Source: Rhabdornis inornatus (lineage: Eukaryota > Chordata > Aves > Passeriformes > Rhabdornithidae). From it: a DNA stretch of 64,000 nucleotides. Of this stretch, positions 37,712 through 51,900 are shown one piece after another (positions within the stretch are counted from its first letter, which is position 1; the number at the start of each line of letters is the position of its first letter). Where the stretch lies: contig VWZS01008203.1 of NCBI GenBank assembly GCA_013397075.1, positions 310,001 through 374,000 of the forward strand, written 5' to 3'. The position numbers were made by a program, and so were the translations under genes. The notes below the pieces were generated by a model, which saw nothing but the letters and a program-made list of their open reading frames with translations, had not been told where the DNA came from and did not search any database.

Positions 37712-39694
37712 TCTTTATTCAGATGTTGGTCTTTTGGAAAATATGGTAGCTGAAGGGAATCTCAAAGCCTCATTATAGTACTTTTTAGTCACTTCTGAAT
37801 ATATTAATCACCAAAATTTCAGGATAAACCATCTCACATTAATACAGCTTTCTCTGTTGTCTAACCAATAACATTTCAGGACTTGAGTGGCCTCCTGAAA
37901 TACAGATATTTTGTGAAATAAAACACAGAAATTATGAGTCTTTTATTTTTCCAGTTCTATTGCCTTTGTTTCCTCTGTTGAATGTGTTTAGCTGTTCTAA
38001 AGAGCAATGTTGAAAGTTACAAATCAGAGGAGGAAACTGTTGTTGCTTTACAAAAGTGTCATAAGAAAACTATAGCAAAAAAGGAAGGTTTTGTAATCTA
38101 TCTGATTTTGCTGGATGAATGGAATCCTTACGACATGTGCTCCTGGACAAGTCTGGAGATAATATTTTTTTTTTAAATTTTATTTAAAGCCATATTTGCT
38201 ATATTTATAATTTTCCCCCCTATTTTTATCCTATTTGTGCCTTATCATAAAAGGAAAGGGAACGATTTTATATTTGAAGGTGTTAACATTTTACACTGAA
38301 AATTATTTATTTCTCCTCAAATAACAGAAATGTATCTTTAGAAAACAATATTAATTATAAGTGTACATTGATGTTGACAAATGTATCTTAGCCATTTGGA
38401 TTAATGTAAAAATATATATACTTAATTTTTTCTATTTTCAGTTCTATAGATCTTTTCACTGTTGCCTCTGCAAAATTTCTGCTCTCAAAGTGAGAAAGTA
38501 AGTAGTTAGGTCCCATTTTCATGTGTACCAATTTTAGCAGTGGGCTTAGTTTAAATTTGCTGTATCATCTGTATAGTGTTGCTTTTGTGGCATTACAAAC
38601 TTCTCATGTGTACTGCCAGACTTAAAATGGCCCAGCGGCATATGTTGTGTTCTTGCATCTGCCTAATTTTCAACTTGAAATACCACACAGCAATGTTTGT
38701 GATAAACTACACACAACAAGGTCAAAGCAGGTGCCTGCTGGGATGAGTAATCATCTTTATTTCATCATCTTATATCAACAGGTATCATGGAGACAAAGTA
38801 ATAGCTTTTATGAGAGGAGCTTCATATGTACTTCTGAAAAGTTATGAGGCACAAGACAGAATCAACTAAGAGATAATGACTGTAGATTTGCTATAGAGTG
38901 CCCTGCAGTTCAATTTACATTGCATCCTGAAGGGTACTGTGTAGGAAGGACAGATTTTTCAAAACAAATAGGCTTGGAAGTACTATCTAATCACTAATGC
39001 TCAAACTGTGTGTGCTGCTTTTAGAGTTCCCTCTCTGTAGAAAAAGTGTTTTGTTTTGGTTTTCATATGCAGTTTTACCTCTCTCTTTCCTCTCTGTTTT
39101 TAAAATAGCAAATATATGCATGCCCCAACATATATTTCAACACTTGTGCAGCCCTAATTGTCACGTGAAAAGTGAAGTGGTTTTACATTACCTATAAGGA
39201 AAATATTGTACCGGTGTGTAATATCTAGGGAATTACTATATTAGTGACACGGTGGAAGCTAAAGTCAAATAAATGAGTATAGGTAATATTTTAAGTGCTA
39301 AATGATAAGAGATGAAAAATACATAAATACATTATTGCCCAAAAGAGCATGGAGTAAAATCAAGGGGAAAAAAAAGTGAAATTAATGTAGAAAGAATCTG
39401 CTTATGCAACTCACAGCTCACGGGTTAAGCTGTCTGCAAGTCTGTGCTTTGTGAAACACAACAGCACAGCTTTTGAGTCAGCTCTGATGAACAAAACTGT
39501 TACTGGACTGTGCAAATACACAAGTCAAAGCCATGTAAGACAAGAGAAGTGAAATTAAAATGGAGTTTAGTTTTTGACATTGGTAATAGTAATTCAAAGC
39601 ATTAAGAAAAACATGAAAACCTATAGCACACAATCAGTTTGGAAGATAATTACTCACTGAAATAGGAAAGCAACATGTTTTGAGGTCCAGTTGC
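37712..39694. other. AT-rich unique sequence, no gene recognised
   Basis: Short frames only (up to 66 codons). No repeat or RNA gene is recognised. Confidence 0.5.
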
Positions 39695-40657
39695 TGTTAG
39701 AGAAAAATGTATTTGCTGGGTAGGGCCACTTGTTGCCAGTTAATCTCACCTGTACATACAAACCCCAGAGGCTGTAAGGCCACTCTGGTTCCTGGCACTG
39801 ATGATTCTGCTCACACACACACAGCCCCCCGTGCCATGTTGGCCCCCAGAAGACATCCCCTCTGTGCTCTTCCCCTTAGACATGCACTGGGGGTTTCATC
39901 TCTAGACACACCCAGACCCCATGGTGTCTAGGGTCAGCAGCAGCTGTCCACAACTACCCTGGTCCCTCTGATAGCCAGTTACTCCTGCGATCCTGCCTGT
40001 GGGAAAGAGTTAGAAATTTAATACATAAGACAGGCTGGACTGACTAGGCTTGGGGAACAGACAGCTAACCAACCAATCAACCAGAAAACAGCACGTGACC
40101 AGGTCTTTCTAATTCCCTTATGTCTCTGCTTTCCCACACTTATTCCTTCTCAAACCACTTAGATCCTTCCCCTAAATACAGCCATAAGAATTCTTGTGAA
40201 ATCCTGAAATGCATTTCCTCTGCATCCCATAATGTGTTTCACAGTGTTAAGCACTGACCCCCTCTCAAAACAAAAGATGCTCCTGGTATTGGCTCACTCT
40301 GGTGTGTTTCACAGTGGGCTGTAGGACAGGCTTTTCTGAGCTGAGGGGGCCCTGGACAGGCAACTGTTGTTCCAAGCCCTTAATTTGTTTGGCTGAATGA
40401 CTTTGTGCCCCTGTGCATCTCTGCACTTGTGCACATGAGCCTTTGATGGACTGATGGCTCCTGTGATGGGCCTGGGAGGAAGGTGAGGGGTTTTTTTGGA
40501 CCTCCTCACCCCAAATGCTATCTCTGTGCTCTCCTTTGTAGGGATGCAGGTGAGCTTTTGTGGCAAAACCAAGCAATGTGTAGATGATGCAGCTGGAATT
40601 GGCTAGTGGCCACTTGCCCAGGCTTGTCTGGCGCCTGTTGAACGTGTAGGGAGCACA
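39695..40657 (-). mobile_element. GC-rich island, possible retroviral LTR of unidentified family
   Basis: This block of about 960 bp is clearly richer in G+C than its surroundings on both sides. It can be framed as TGTTAGAG...AGGGAGCACA, that is TG...CA ends. On the minus strand, ATTAAA (40022-40017) lies about a third of the way in from the 3' end, within TGTATTAAATTTCTAACTC, which would suit a poly(A) signal at an R/U5 border. Length and composition are like the avian LTRs elsewhere in the window. Against this, I find no matching target duplication at these ends and do not recognise the family. The minus-strand frame of 103 codons (40576-40265) has no known domain. Alternatives are an unrelated dispersed repeat or a GC-rich regulatory region. 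Confidence 0.35.
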
Positions 40658-43600
40658 TTCATGCTTTTATTTTTAGAATATTGGTCCTAAATATTGAGAT
40701 GGTATGCTAATAAATACTTGTTTTGTACTATACAGGTTCCATATAGTTCTGTCAAGGATACCTAATCAAAAGTCACCAATGAGGACTAAGCTGCACACCA
40801 GGTTTTATACCCAAACTATCTTGTCCCTAAAGAAGAAAACATAAAAAGAAGGCTTTTCTACCCTGTGCACCTCAAGCATGCAAATTTAATTCTCTTTCTC
40901 AGTCTCCAGGTCTACCTGAAATGATGTTTATATAGAGATCAGCCTTTTTCAACCAGAAGACAGATGGTTTAAAAAAAAAAAATTATTAACTTTCAGAGTT
41001 TCCTTAGCCTGAGTGACAGGCATCTCAGTAGTGGGAGGAGTATTTATGACGTAAAATCATAAAACATCCTTCTTGGACAAGCCAAAACACTCCAAACTCT
41101 ATCTTTCAGTCACCATTGTGTCATTAAATACTTGTGACTAACACTGAAAGATGCCTGAGGAAAAGAATAGGTTTTCTTCTTTCCCACAAGAATTGATATT
41201 TTAGTTTCAGAGGCATCTGGGAAATTTTTTTAATGAAGAGAAAAAGTGCTAATTGTGAGATGCAAACAAACTTGTCTTGAAAAGCAAGCAGCAATTGTGA
41301 GAAAAGCTGCAATGTGGTTGTAAAATTCCCTTGCACTCACAGCATTTCTTGACATTTACAGAGAATAAAGCCTTTGTAATAAAAAAGTTCTGTCTTGGTT
41401 TCTGTGCATCAACTGTTTTTAAGTGGACTATGGCTTTTCATACTTTCCTTACCTATAGCAAAATATTCTAGTCTGGTCAAGGTAGATTGCAGAGATCTTA
41501 TGTGACTGTTTTCAAAACAGGAACATCACACAAGAATGCTTCAGAAAAGAGCATGTGAAAATTAACAGAGTACATGCAAGTCCATGCAGAATCTAGCATT
41601 ACTTTTTTTTTTCCATAAATGTTTTTTGGGTAAATTTTTATGATGTATTTAAAAGAGCATAATTACATAGGAAAAATTTGTATGTGAACCAAGTCTAGTA
41701 TAAAAGACTTCAGGGATCCATCAACTATGCTAAATCCCATACTTTAAAAAATGTGGTTTACCCTAGATTTCCTCTTATCCCAAGTGAATTGTATAATGTG
41801 CCTCTTTAGCTCTACAGCAAGAAATAAATTTTCTTATTCTTTTCTTAAAGATTGGCCAGACAAAAATTTAACCATTCCTGCATCCTGGGAGACAGAGAGA
41901 GAAAATTACAGGTCAGGCGAAGTCCCAGTTCTCCCAAGAGGAAACTTGAATAACTACAGAAACCAGAAGTTTTGGCAACAAGACTCTGCCTACATCGGCG
42001 TCCCAAAATAAGACTATGGGATAAACCTGTGACTGTGGCAAGAGAAGCCAAATGGGAATTTTTCTGGAAGGCCTGATAGGTCAAGATGTCTTATCACTCT
42101 GCCTTAAATCTGAAGAAAATTGTAGTTATTTAGACACCCATTTCTCTAATTTCAAATGAATAAACAGCTCTGGACTCAAAGACTGAATTGAAGTTTGATT
42201 AATATTATCCTCTGGACTTGGATCTTTTTGAAGGTGCAGATATATGCAGAACCAGCTGGATTTCTTACAGTTGTATCAAATACAGTCTGTATGTGTCATA
42301 AATGATACAAAAGGCTTCCTTATGCCCTAACCAGAAATTTTAGTGGTTACTCTGTTTCCAAGCAGTTGATTCAGCTTATGTCTGGTTACACAATATGTCA
42401 AATTTCAGATAAAACATCCAATTTAAACCCACATTTATTGTGCTGTTTTTACAGGAGTGTCTCACCCAGTGTTTTCTTGAAGGCAAAGCACAAAGGAAAA
42501 TAAATTATGATAAAGAATAAAATTGTATTTTTCTGCCTCCCAAATGATTACAAATAATTTTACCATAGATACATCCTGTCCACAACATAGCAAGTGTGTG
42601 ATCCACATATGTAAGAAGCTATATTCAATAACACATTCCCATAGATAATCACAGAGGAAGGTTCTTTGTATCATTCGAAAATGGTAAAATCCCTCAGTTT
42701 TCTTCAACTCTCCTTTTGAACCATTTTGGAGTCTCTGTCTTAAATTTTGCCAGATTTTACAGGGAGAGAATTATTTTTCCAAGGGTAAATTATAAAAGAA
42801 TTTAAATTACTTCTGTATTTTAATGCCATGAACATTGTCACTAGTGTGAGTTCATGAAAAATCAGGAAGTTTCTCCATACATCCCAGGTGAAACAAGTGA
42901 GTCAAACCTCAGCTGGCTGCAAGAACTGCTGTTGCAGTTTTCCAGCTGTGGGGAGCTCACTGTGGATCCAGCAAGCTTGTGTGACATTATGTTTGTTCTT
43001 CTTTGGGAAAATAATTTAAAAGCTCAGGTCTCATGTATTGCAAGTCCACAGTTGATTAAATTTCACATGGGAAAATGCATCTCAACATTACAAAATATCT
43101 TTAACAACCGATAGAGGAATAACAAAAAATAAAACAGTACAAACAGTTGTTTCTATATGCCAAAAAAAGAACATCTCTCTCCATCTAAATAATTTGTTTA
43201 AGGTTATTTAAAATGATACATGGAATTTATGTGTGAAAGAAAATTCAGTGAGCATGCAACATTTGAACATGAATCCAAAACTCTTAAGTGCAACTTTTGA
43301 ACAGAATACAAAATAGCAGACACCTTTCTAATGTCTGCAAGACAGGCACTCTTTTGTATTTAAAAGAGGACAACATAGTTAGCAGAATCGCACAATCTCT
43401 CGCAAGCTGAGAGTCTGTTCACTGACTAATGGATCCCTCCCACTTTGTAAAATAACATGATAAGCCAAAATTATTATTTTTATTATAACAATTGTTCTGT
43501 AAGCATCATGCACGTGTGGAATGTGTGAGTTCATGTAACAAGCAGACCTTTCCAAGTAAACAAGAAATGTGAGGAAGTAACAAGCACAGTGTAACAATTT

Positions 43601-44191
43601 AAGACAAAGTACCTGATAACCAGACATAGGAGCCAGTACAGATGATGCCTAAGTAGTAGTAGAAAAGAGCTGTGTTAGGCTGTACCTCTGTAACTTTAAA
43701 GGATCTTTTCCACATTGTACTGACTGGGAGTTTAAAAATTCTATTTCCATTTCCTGTGTTGTTGTAAATATGAATTGACTTTAATGGATGAAATTTTCTG
43801 GGAGAAAGCCAGGAACTGGTGTAACAATATTTGTTAATAAGAGTTGCTAGATACCTACCTTCCTGCCCTGTGAGAGGAACCATTTCAGCTTTTAAGTACA
43901 ATTTTACTAGACGGTACCCCAGTAACCCTGGTTTACAGACTGACAGCAGCAATGATAAAAAGAACAGCAGTGAAGATAATATCAGCAATCATATGTCCCT
44001 TTGCCACAGCTTTGACTGATATTCCAGAAGTTGCAAGGCCTAAGGAATGAATGCGCAATGGAGGCTTGTAATGTTTGTTTGTTTGTTTTTTCAGCTTTTA
44101 TTACTTCTTTCCATTTCATATGCATTTTGTATACAGGATGCATGAATACATATAGATAGCATAGCTTATATACCGCTTTACACCTAGAAGC

Positions 44192-44221
44192 ACCTTCTAG
44201 AGAAGTACCTTCTAGAGAAGA
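44192..44221. repeat. 15-bp tandem duplication
   Basis: ACCTTCTAGAGAAG occurs twice head to tail (44192-44206 and 44207-44221), differing only in the final base of the unit. This is a slippage-type duplication. Confidence 0.9.
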
Positions 44222-47200
44222 AAGAACTCTAACAAAATAAACAGACTTAAAAACACTCCAGAGTTCACAGCTTTATAATATCACTGCTGACATAGCATTT
44301 TTGGAAATATCGGTTATGACTGAAAAGGATTGTACAGGAATCAAGCAGGACTTGCAGGATTCTTGATGTTTACCTTTCCCCACTGTCTTCCTAACAAACA
44401 CTTTTGTATTTAGATCGGGTTTTTATTAATCATTTCATGTTCAGTCTCTAGTTTGGCATTCTATTTTGAAAGATGTTTTTGTTAATTGGAGAGGATTCCA
44501 AACGGGAAGACCAAAAATTTCATGAGAAGAGAAGGAAAGGGTTTCTGTTATCCATAGTTTTAACAAAAGTAAAACACTTGCAGGTATAGCTGTTTGTCAA
44601 AACCACACAGGCAGAAGGGAAAAATACCTGGTCATTGGCACAGAATCAGTCAAGGCATGGTCACCTGAACATTCACTGTAGGTTTAGCTGACTTGCTGTC
44701 TCACTAATTATTTCATTTATTTTCCTCAGTCTATCCATACCTGCTTAATTCCATTTTGTACTTTCTTCCAGCCCTGGTACACTGTTTACTTTCCTTTTTT
44801 GTCAGTGTTTATTGCCTCTGAAGTAAATTGCTAAAGAAAGTGATATGAAAAATATAGTAAAATGTTTATTGTCTCGCTGTGGTTCTCTCTATGAGTCAAC
44901 TCCCATTTCCTTTCTCTACCCATTGAAGTTTGATGAAGGAACACCTACTGATACTTTGCATACTACCCAGCACCATGAAGGCTTGCTTTAAACTGGCTCT
45001 TAATTATTGCTATAATATTGCTATAAAAGAATGATCCAAAATAAGTAAAATTTACATGAACTGAGTATTTTAAAAAGTCAGCAATAAGATATATGTCTTC
45101 CAGGTCCCAGTCTTCAAGTTCTGAACTGGAATATTGTTATATTTCCTTTTTTTTCCCTCTAATTAGAAGGGAAATAAAGGAATTATAAATTAGGTTCACC
45201 AATTCTTTTAGGCAAACATTAACTCGCTCCTGAAAAGTGGAATCAAGAGGAATACAGAAAGGCACAGCTATCTTCTGACAACGACCTTCCAGCATGTGAT
45301 ATGGGAAGATGAGCTGTTCAGCAATTGCGCAACCAGACAGCTTCCCAAAGTACCTGTCAACTAATGTTAATCCTGCTGCCTGTGAACTTTCATAAACATA
45401 TCAGCTTCATTTTAGCCATGGAGTCTAAGGCTGGCTTTTTTTCAGTTCTGTGGCAAACTGTCTTTTTTAAAGTGGTTAACAAGTATACATGAAAATTCAA
45501 AATAGATGGAGAAACACCTCCTTAATGTTGAGTAAAATCCAACTCCTTGAACACAGGGAGTGAAGATTAGTTCTTACGTGCCTTGATCTAAGTGGGGCTG
45601 CAGGGCACCTTCAGGGCATTCCAAGGTGCTGTGGACCAGAGACTGAATCAGGAGATCAGATTATCCCAGGTTGTTTCTGTGTGAACTGGAGTTCTTACAA
45701 AGCAGTGAAAGTGCTGATTCTCATTCAGCTCTGCTGCAAAAAGCCAGTCCTTTCATGAAGCAGCAGAAAGCTAACTCTGAACTTTTCTAAAAGTCTCATC
45801 CACAAAGTCTTAGTCACTATGACTGCATAGCTGGAAAAAATTAGTGCGAGAAGATGCAAAGGCAGACAAACATCTTTGTTCTCTCCAAAAAATACTCTCT
45901 GTAGTGTCATAAAGAAAGAAAGTCTTTTAACTTCAATGCACGTGACATACATTTTTTAATATTATCTTATTGATTAAATGTCCTATGATGCAACACCATG
46001 GTTACCTACACAGAAATGAAACTAAGATTGCAAAGATAAAGAACAAGAATGACTTGAGACAGAGAATTTTCTTAATGATGGAAATTAGGAAAGTAGTAGC
46101 TGTTATGAAAGAGAGTTGCTACTTGAATTAGGATTGCAGCTCTGCATAGTGTTTCTTCACCTAGCAGGTGGTCACACATTTTCATTCTCAAGTTGATTTT
46201 CTCTCTCTTCAGTCACTGTTGCTAAAAAAGTGTTTGTGGGGAAATCCTGCAGACAGATGTTCAGGAATGGAGATAACAATTTTTGATACATTTTTAACCA
46301 GAAAAATCAGCTATTGTAAATAATTGAACTGATCTAGGGATCAAGGCCTTTGACTATTTTTTCTCAAAACTAATGGGGTAGCAGGCAATGGTTTGCAGAT
46401 CCTAAGCTGTCTTAACAGAACAGAAAAAGGAAGAGATCGCTTAGAGTTTGCACAAAACTAACTTCTTGCTATTTGCTGTTTTGCAGTAAAAGGAAGGTTT
46501 TGGCATCTTCCTGAATCTTTAAGTTAAAACATTTGTTCCTATAAATAGCATTTTCCTGAAAAAGTGAGAGACAAAACATTTTTCCAGGACTCATGGACTA
46601 CATTACAGGGTAGTAATAAAGTAAAGATGAAGTTTATCTTGAGTGATTTGTTCTCATGACAAATTGTTAAAGTTGCTTGTAAAAAACCTATCATTTCCAC
46701 CAAAACAAAAACCTGGGGAAAACAAAAGCAGTGAGAGCACTGCAAACCCAGTAATTTCTGCTTCCTTCATTACAGTGCTTTCTCTCAGGCTCTGAAGAGC
46801 TTTTTGTTTGAGACTCATGAGGCTTTGAGATTCTCTCCATCACTTCTCTAGAAAAACTGAGGAAAACTAGCTTTCTGTGTGGCTTTTCTTTTTCTGGAAG
46901 AACACAAGAACTGAAATAATGAAGAAGGTATATACACAAGCAACTGGGAAGAAGAAAAGAAAGCTGAATGAACTTCACCACTCCATTCATATCTCAGATC
47001 TTACATTTCCCCAAGCAAAAGGTCAATCAGTGGCGAAGCTCTAACAAGTGCTTAACAGCTTAATAAACATAACGAAAATTGTGCCAATATGCCAGAGTAA
47101 GAAACAGTCACACAGGCACAAATATATAGAAGCAGAACTTATCCATTTAGTTATTTAAGACAACCCAGCCTAAGGTAATTGAATCTGGCAACACAGATGA

Positions 47201-47968
47201 ACTGCTTTCCCAGGAGGAAGGCTATTATCATAGGCTAAACAGATGTTTAAAAGTAAAAGTTGCTCCAAACAAAGAAGAAAACAGATGCTTAACTAATTTT
47301 AGACATTTCTTAGAAGTTAAAAAACCCACAAAACCACCAAATATATGAAAATAAGTTTCCTTTAAACACCGAGAGAGTTTTATAGCCTAAGTTGAAAACC
47401 AAACAAAACCCCAGTTTCTAATACAGCATACTGTCTTTGAAAACCCTAGGTATCCTAACACTCTGTCCTTAGGCATCTGTAGCAAAGCTTTCTACATCTC
47501 AAGAATCCTCATGCTGCTTCTGGGTATAGCTAACTGAGAGCTGCTACAGTTTAGAATTTCATTTATCCACAGCTTGTTATGTGTTGCCAGGACATTGCAG
47601 GCATTTTCCCTAGGTTCAGTCACAGAGGGCAAGTACCTGTTCCAGAAAGTGAAGAAATTGATGAAAAGAAAACATCCCACAGACCATTTTCAATCTCTGT
47701 AGTACCTTCTTTCTACTGGAGGAGTGTTGATTATACTCCCAAAATTCAAGTGATCTGTACCTGTGCTATAGCAATTATTAGCTCTTCATATGTAAGTGAA
47801 ATTCAACTTTAGGAGATACAGGTTCCAAGGGGTTAGCCATGAGTGCTGCAACCTGAATCCTGAAGTCGAGCACACAAATTCAGCCAAGTATTTGAAGTTC
47901 CCACACAACAAATACTGTAGATGCACAAACTGAAAAGTATAATAATTGCTGCCCACAAATAATTTTCT

Positions 47969-48012
47969 AAGTCCTTTTTGAAAGAAAGTCCTTTTTGAAG
48001 TCCTGATTTGAA
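47969..48012. repeat. Short triplicated motif
   Basis: AAGTCCTTTTTGAA is found at 47969-47982 and 47986-47999, then a variant AAGTCCTGATTTGAA at 47998-48012 overlaps the second copy by two bases. It is probably local slippage. Confidence 0.8.
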
Positions 48013-48724
48013 GGAAATAGTCATAGTTGTAGTTGTTAACGCCACTCCAAATACTACTTAACTGCACTACCCACACTCTGAAATAATTGTTTTGCCTATA
48101 ACTATGTATAGGCAGATTCTGGTTTTGATTAGATCTATGGTGCTACCAAAACATGAATAAAAAGTAAGGTAACTTAAAAAAACTATAACAATATAATTCA
48201 CAGAATATATTTTAATAGTGTATACAATAGCATCTAGAAATTAAAGCAGATAAAAATTGCATTAAATAGATAGACGAGAAAAATTATCTCAGAATTAAGT
48301 TTTAGTCCTAAAATATCTTGATGTGATGTGTTAAAAGAGTTAAAAGTCTGGGGATGGACAAAACCTTCTGAAGCTCCTTTTTGTCTTTTTCAAGCTTTTA
48401 GGGGTTTTTTGTCTGATTGGTTGGTTGTTTTTTTTATGCAACAACCCCCCGAAATGCACCTTTAAAAGTTTCCCCTTTCTTCCAGTTGCTATGAGATTCC
48501 TCTGGGACCTGAAAACTTTCTGAAAAGTGTGCCGTTAGTCATGTATGTGAAAATATCCAGTCTGGGTAGCAGAATTAAAAATTTTGTTGTAAGATATAGT
48601 CTTCTGACAGTTAAAAAGTAGCTTGGAGATTTTTATTTGTCTTAACAATAACAGCACAGTTCTGGAAGCAATAGTTTGATCACCAAATTTGGTGCAATCT
48701 TCTGTTCTTGTATGAAATCATATT

Positions 48725-48985
48725 ACAGAAATAAAGCTGGAAGGAAGTTTCAGATATTGTCCAGTTATCTAGTCTTTCCCCATACTGTGTGGATCACAGT
48801 GCTCAAAATCATTTGTCTATGCTGTTCTTTACAGCTTGCAGTAAAAAGTTTCCCTAAGCACCCTATGCAATCTATTTTAGGGCTCAAAGGTTCTTACTGC
48901 CAGACAGAAAGTATTCAACAGTCAGTTTATAACCAATTATTGTGCTAACATTGTCCTTTAGTCAAACAGGTTTTCCCTTATTTTC
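48725..48985 (-). mobile_element. Ancient L3/CR1-like LINE remnant
   Basis: Read on the plus strand, the order TTATCTAGTCTTTCCCCATA, then a bird-diverged GGATCACAGTGCTCAAAATC, TTTGTCTATGCTGTTCTTTA, AAAAGTTTCCCTAAGCACCC, TATGCAATCTATTTTAGGGC, TTACTGCCAGACAGAAAGTA follows the antisense of the 3' coding part of old amniote L3/CR1-type LINEs as I remember it (…TTTGTCTA…, …CCTAAG…, …CTATTCCA…, …CAG…AGAAAGT…). Divergence is high and the match is by phrase order, so this is tentative. If correct, the insertion predates the passerine-specific elements in the window by a wide margin. Confidence 0.45.
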
Positions 48986-51900
48986 TTTCCAGTATAGCTA
49001 TAGAAAGTAATTTTCCTTCTGGCTTTCATTTTGCTGTGATAAATAACAAATAACTCAATTTATGTACTCCCAGAAAAATACCTCTTTATTCTCTAAGATT
49101 GCTATTAATGTCTATTCTCTTGTCCAGTCTAATCATTGCTGCAAATGAGGGATTCAAGCAGTACTCAGTCTTCTCTCTAGGTAAGGTCATCCTAGAGCTG
49201 ATTTTCCGATTAAGATGTAAACTAACATCTGAATTTTGAGCAGCCAAAATACAGTTTTCAGGCTGCAGCACCACAAATGAATGGCTCACAAATATACCAG
49301 TAACACTAGTGGAAACCTTTCTAGCTAAAAGTAGGACATTAATAGTTCACTAAAAGCAAAACATCTTAAGGATATGTGTCATTTGAACAAAAGCATTTTG
49401 AAAGAAAATGTGTAGAGAAAAGGGAGGTTGTGTTCCATTAAGTAAACATGCTGTTTTGATAATGGATTCTTTCTTTGCCTCTCAGGTTCAAAGTGGAAAG
49501 AATTCTGGTGAAAATTTAAAATTAGATTCTTCTCTATGATGTCTATGTATTGGCCACTAAATGCAGCATCTTCTTTTTGAAAGATGACCTTTATTATGCC
49601 TAGGATATTTTCCTTTAAGAGTACGCTGTTGTACTGAATAGACAAGCCACAATAATCAACTAATTTAGGTTCCCTACAAGTTTACTCCTTTTCTCAACCC
49701 TCTTCTCATTTTCTGCCTTCTTTCTTTTCCCTCCTACTTCTCCTCCCTTGAATAAGGTGTTAAAAGACTGTGACCAAGAGCTGTTGTTGAGCCAACCTAG
49801 TGTAACAAATCTGCTGAATATAGTTGAATATAGTATTATACAAATGGAATTTAACAGTGACTCGCAGTAATAATAATTAGGTGGAAGAGCAAGCTGGTTT
49901 TGAAGACCCGTTATCAATTTATGCCAAAATATGTGGTCAACTTACTATTTGTCTGTCAAAAGCATTGATACCTCAGTAAAAAATTAAAATATTAATGTGC
50001 CTCGGTCTTACCCCTGAATATTCTGCAGTAGAACCAGTTTTCTAATGAAATGTGGGTAGGGATGCGAGACCTGTTAAAGAAAAGAATGCAAGTGCATGAA
50101 AAAGCATTTTGCTGAGTGCAAAAAAACCCAGAGAGCTTTCTACAGTAGCTCAACCCTCTCTGTGCTTCAAAGCTGTGGCTGAAATTTCCCCTGAAGCCCA
50201 CAATACTGCAGGGAAATGAAGAGTCAAAAAAAGACCTGTACTGCAGGCTATGCAGTCCTGTGGCCACTGAGAAGCACAAGTGATCAAAACTTTGAAGTGT
50301 GGATAGATCCTCTGAAAACCTCATGGGTTTCTAAAAGGAACTGTATGAAGGGGCTCTCCAAAGCTTCTGTGAAGGCAACTTGTGTGAGTATAGCTTGTTC
50401 AGAGAAACAGGAGCTGTGTAAAATTGCTAGCTATCTTTTAAGGTCAGCAATATGCTTTTCTAATATACCTCCACTTTCTAGTGATTTGGGGTTTTGTTTT
50501 GCTTTGTTTTCCCCCAGCTGCTCTCCATTTATTTCCTTACAGAAAAAAACTCCATCATGGATAGCTTCCTACAAGTCAATTGTGAAACCTATCTTCTGGT
50601 TATTTCTACCGCTCTGTGATTTTATGTTTATGGTTTACAGGCAAGGATTTGAAATAAGAGAGAGTCAGCTTGACTGCTAATTTTAGCTAAAGGAATACTC
50701 AAAAAGTTCCTAAATGCTTGGAAGGAATAACTCCTAATTGAAATGCCGAAGGAAATATCACTGAAGAATGACATGGAGGTTCTTTGGTTTTGTTTTGTTC
50801 TGTTTTGGGTTTTTGTGGGTTTTTTGTTTGTTTGTTTTTAATCTTGGATTTATTTCTGTGTCTTCTTGCTCAGTTTTGTGCCCTAAAGACATGCTGATGG
50901 TTTTGAATATTAGGTGCTATTTAATGCAGTTTTCTAAGAGTCGTTAGAGTCCTTATAAGTGAAGCATTCCCTCTGATCTGCCCAGAGTGTAATTTATTAC
51001 TAAAAATGCAAGCTTTGTGCTTTGGATTTAAGTATACAAATAACGTAATACAAATACTCACTTACTGTTCCCTAAATTTCTTTTTGAAAGCCCTGTTATT
51101 GCTATTATAACATCAGAAGTCAAGTTACCATCCCATGAAGTGGACACACTCTCCGTGTTATACTCCCCTGCATATCTGTACCTCATGTTATACTTCTATT
51201 TATTTTTTAAGAGAATACCAATATGAACCAAAACTAAAGGTATGTCTGAGCCAGTGCAAAGCCCTGACTGAATACAACATACATGAAAATGCAGCAATAC
51301 ACCTGATATATCAGCCAGCAGTGTTTGCACCATCAGAAAGTTCTACTAAGTACTCATTTTATGATAACACCAAACCTTTGGCCTTGGATACAAGGTCATA
51401 TCTGAATATTTTGGTTATGTATGCAGCTATCCAGCTGAGCTGGGTTTTGTAATTACTGACCTTATTTTGAATGGTCTGTAGTTTCCTTCTGCTTTCCTTT
51501 GCTTTTTTAGCACTGCTAACACTGTTTCAGAGACAATTCCTTTGTTCTGTACAGAGAGATAAACTGTGAAATTAAGCCTCATCAGCACAGCAACTTAGTT
51601 TATTTAACACATTTTTCTGAGTAAAAAGTATGAAAAATGAAGAGCTGAAGCAAATAACTTTCCTGTGAATTGCTATCTGTATTTCAGAAACATATCAGTC
51701 TACAAAATTTCCCATAAACCAGTTAGGTTTTTATATATTTACATAACACAGCTAATTGCAGATAGTTATGTATTCTTTCCTTGCATTGCTTAAAATATTG
51801 GCACAGAAATAACACTAGATCTATCTTGTGGCAAAATGCCATAGCGTTGTCCAATTTCCGAGGAGCCATATGGCAATGGTACAGCCATCTGTTTATCTTG

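Larger units (their letters stand above)
40658..48724. other. AT-rich unique sequence, no gene recognised
   Basis: About 8 kb without a supported gene. Small structures seen are a 13-bp stem with a 4-base bulge at 42910-42948, a 15-bp tandem duplication at 44192-44221, and three near-copies of AAGTCCTTTTTGAA at 47969-48012. Frames of up to 129 codons (43599-43988 minus) show nothing recognisable. Confidence 0.5.

Noticed and set aside
50216..50680. Open frame of 154 codons (plus), overlapped by 110 codons (minus)
   Set aside because: No family resemblance; overlapping open frames on both strands suggest a locally stop-poor patch. A possible GTGAGTAT splice donor near 50382 is not matched by a convincing acceptor or coding signal.
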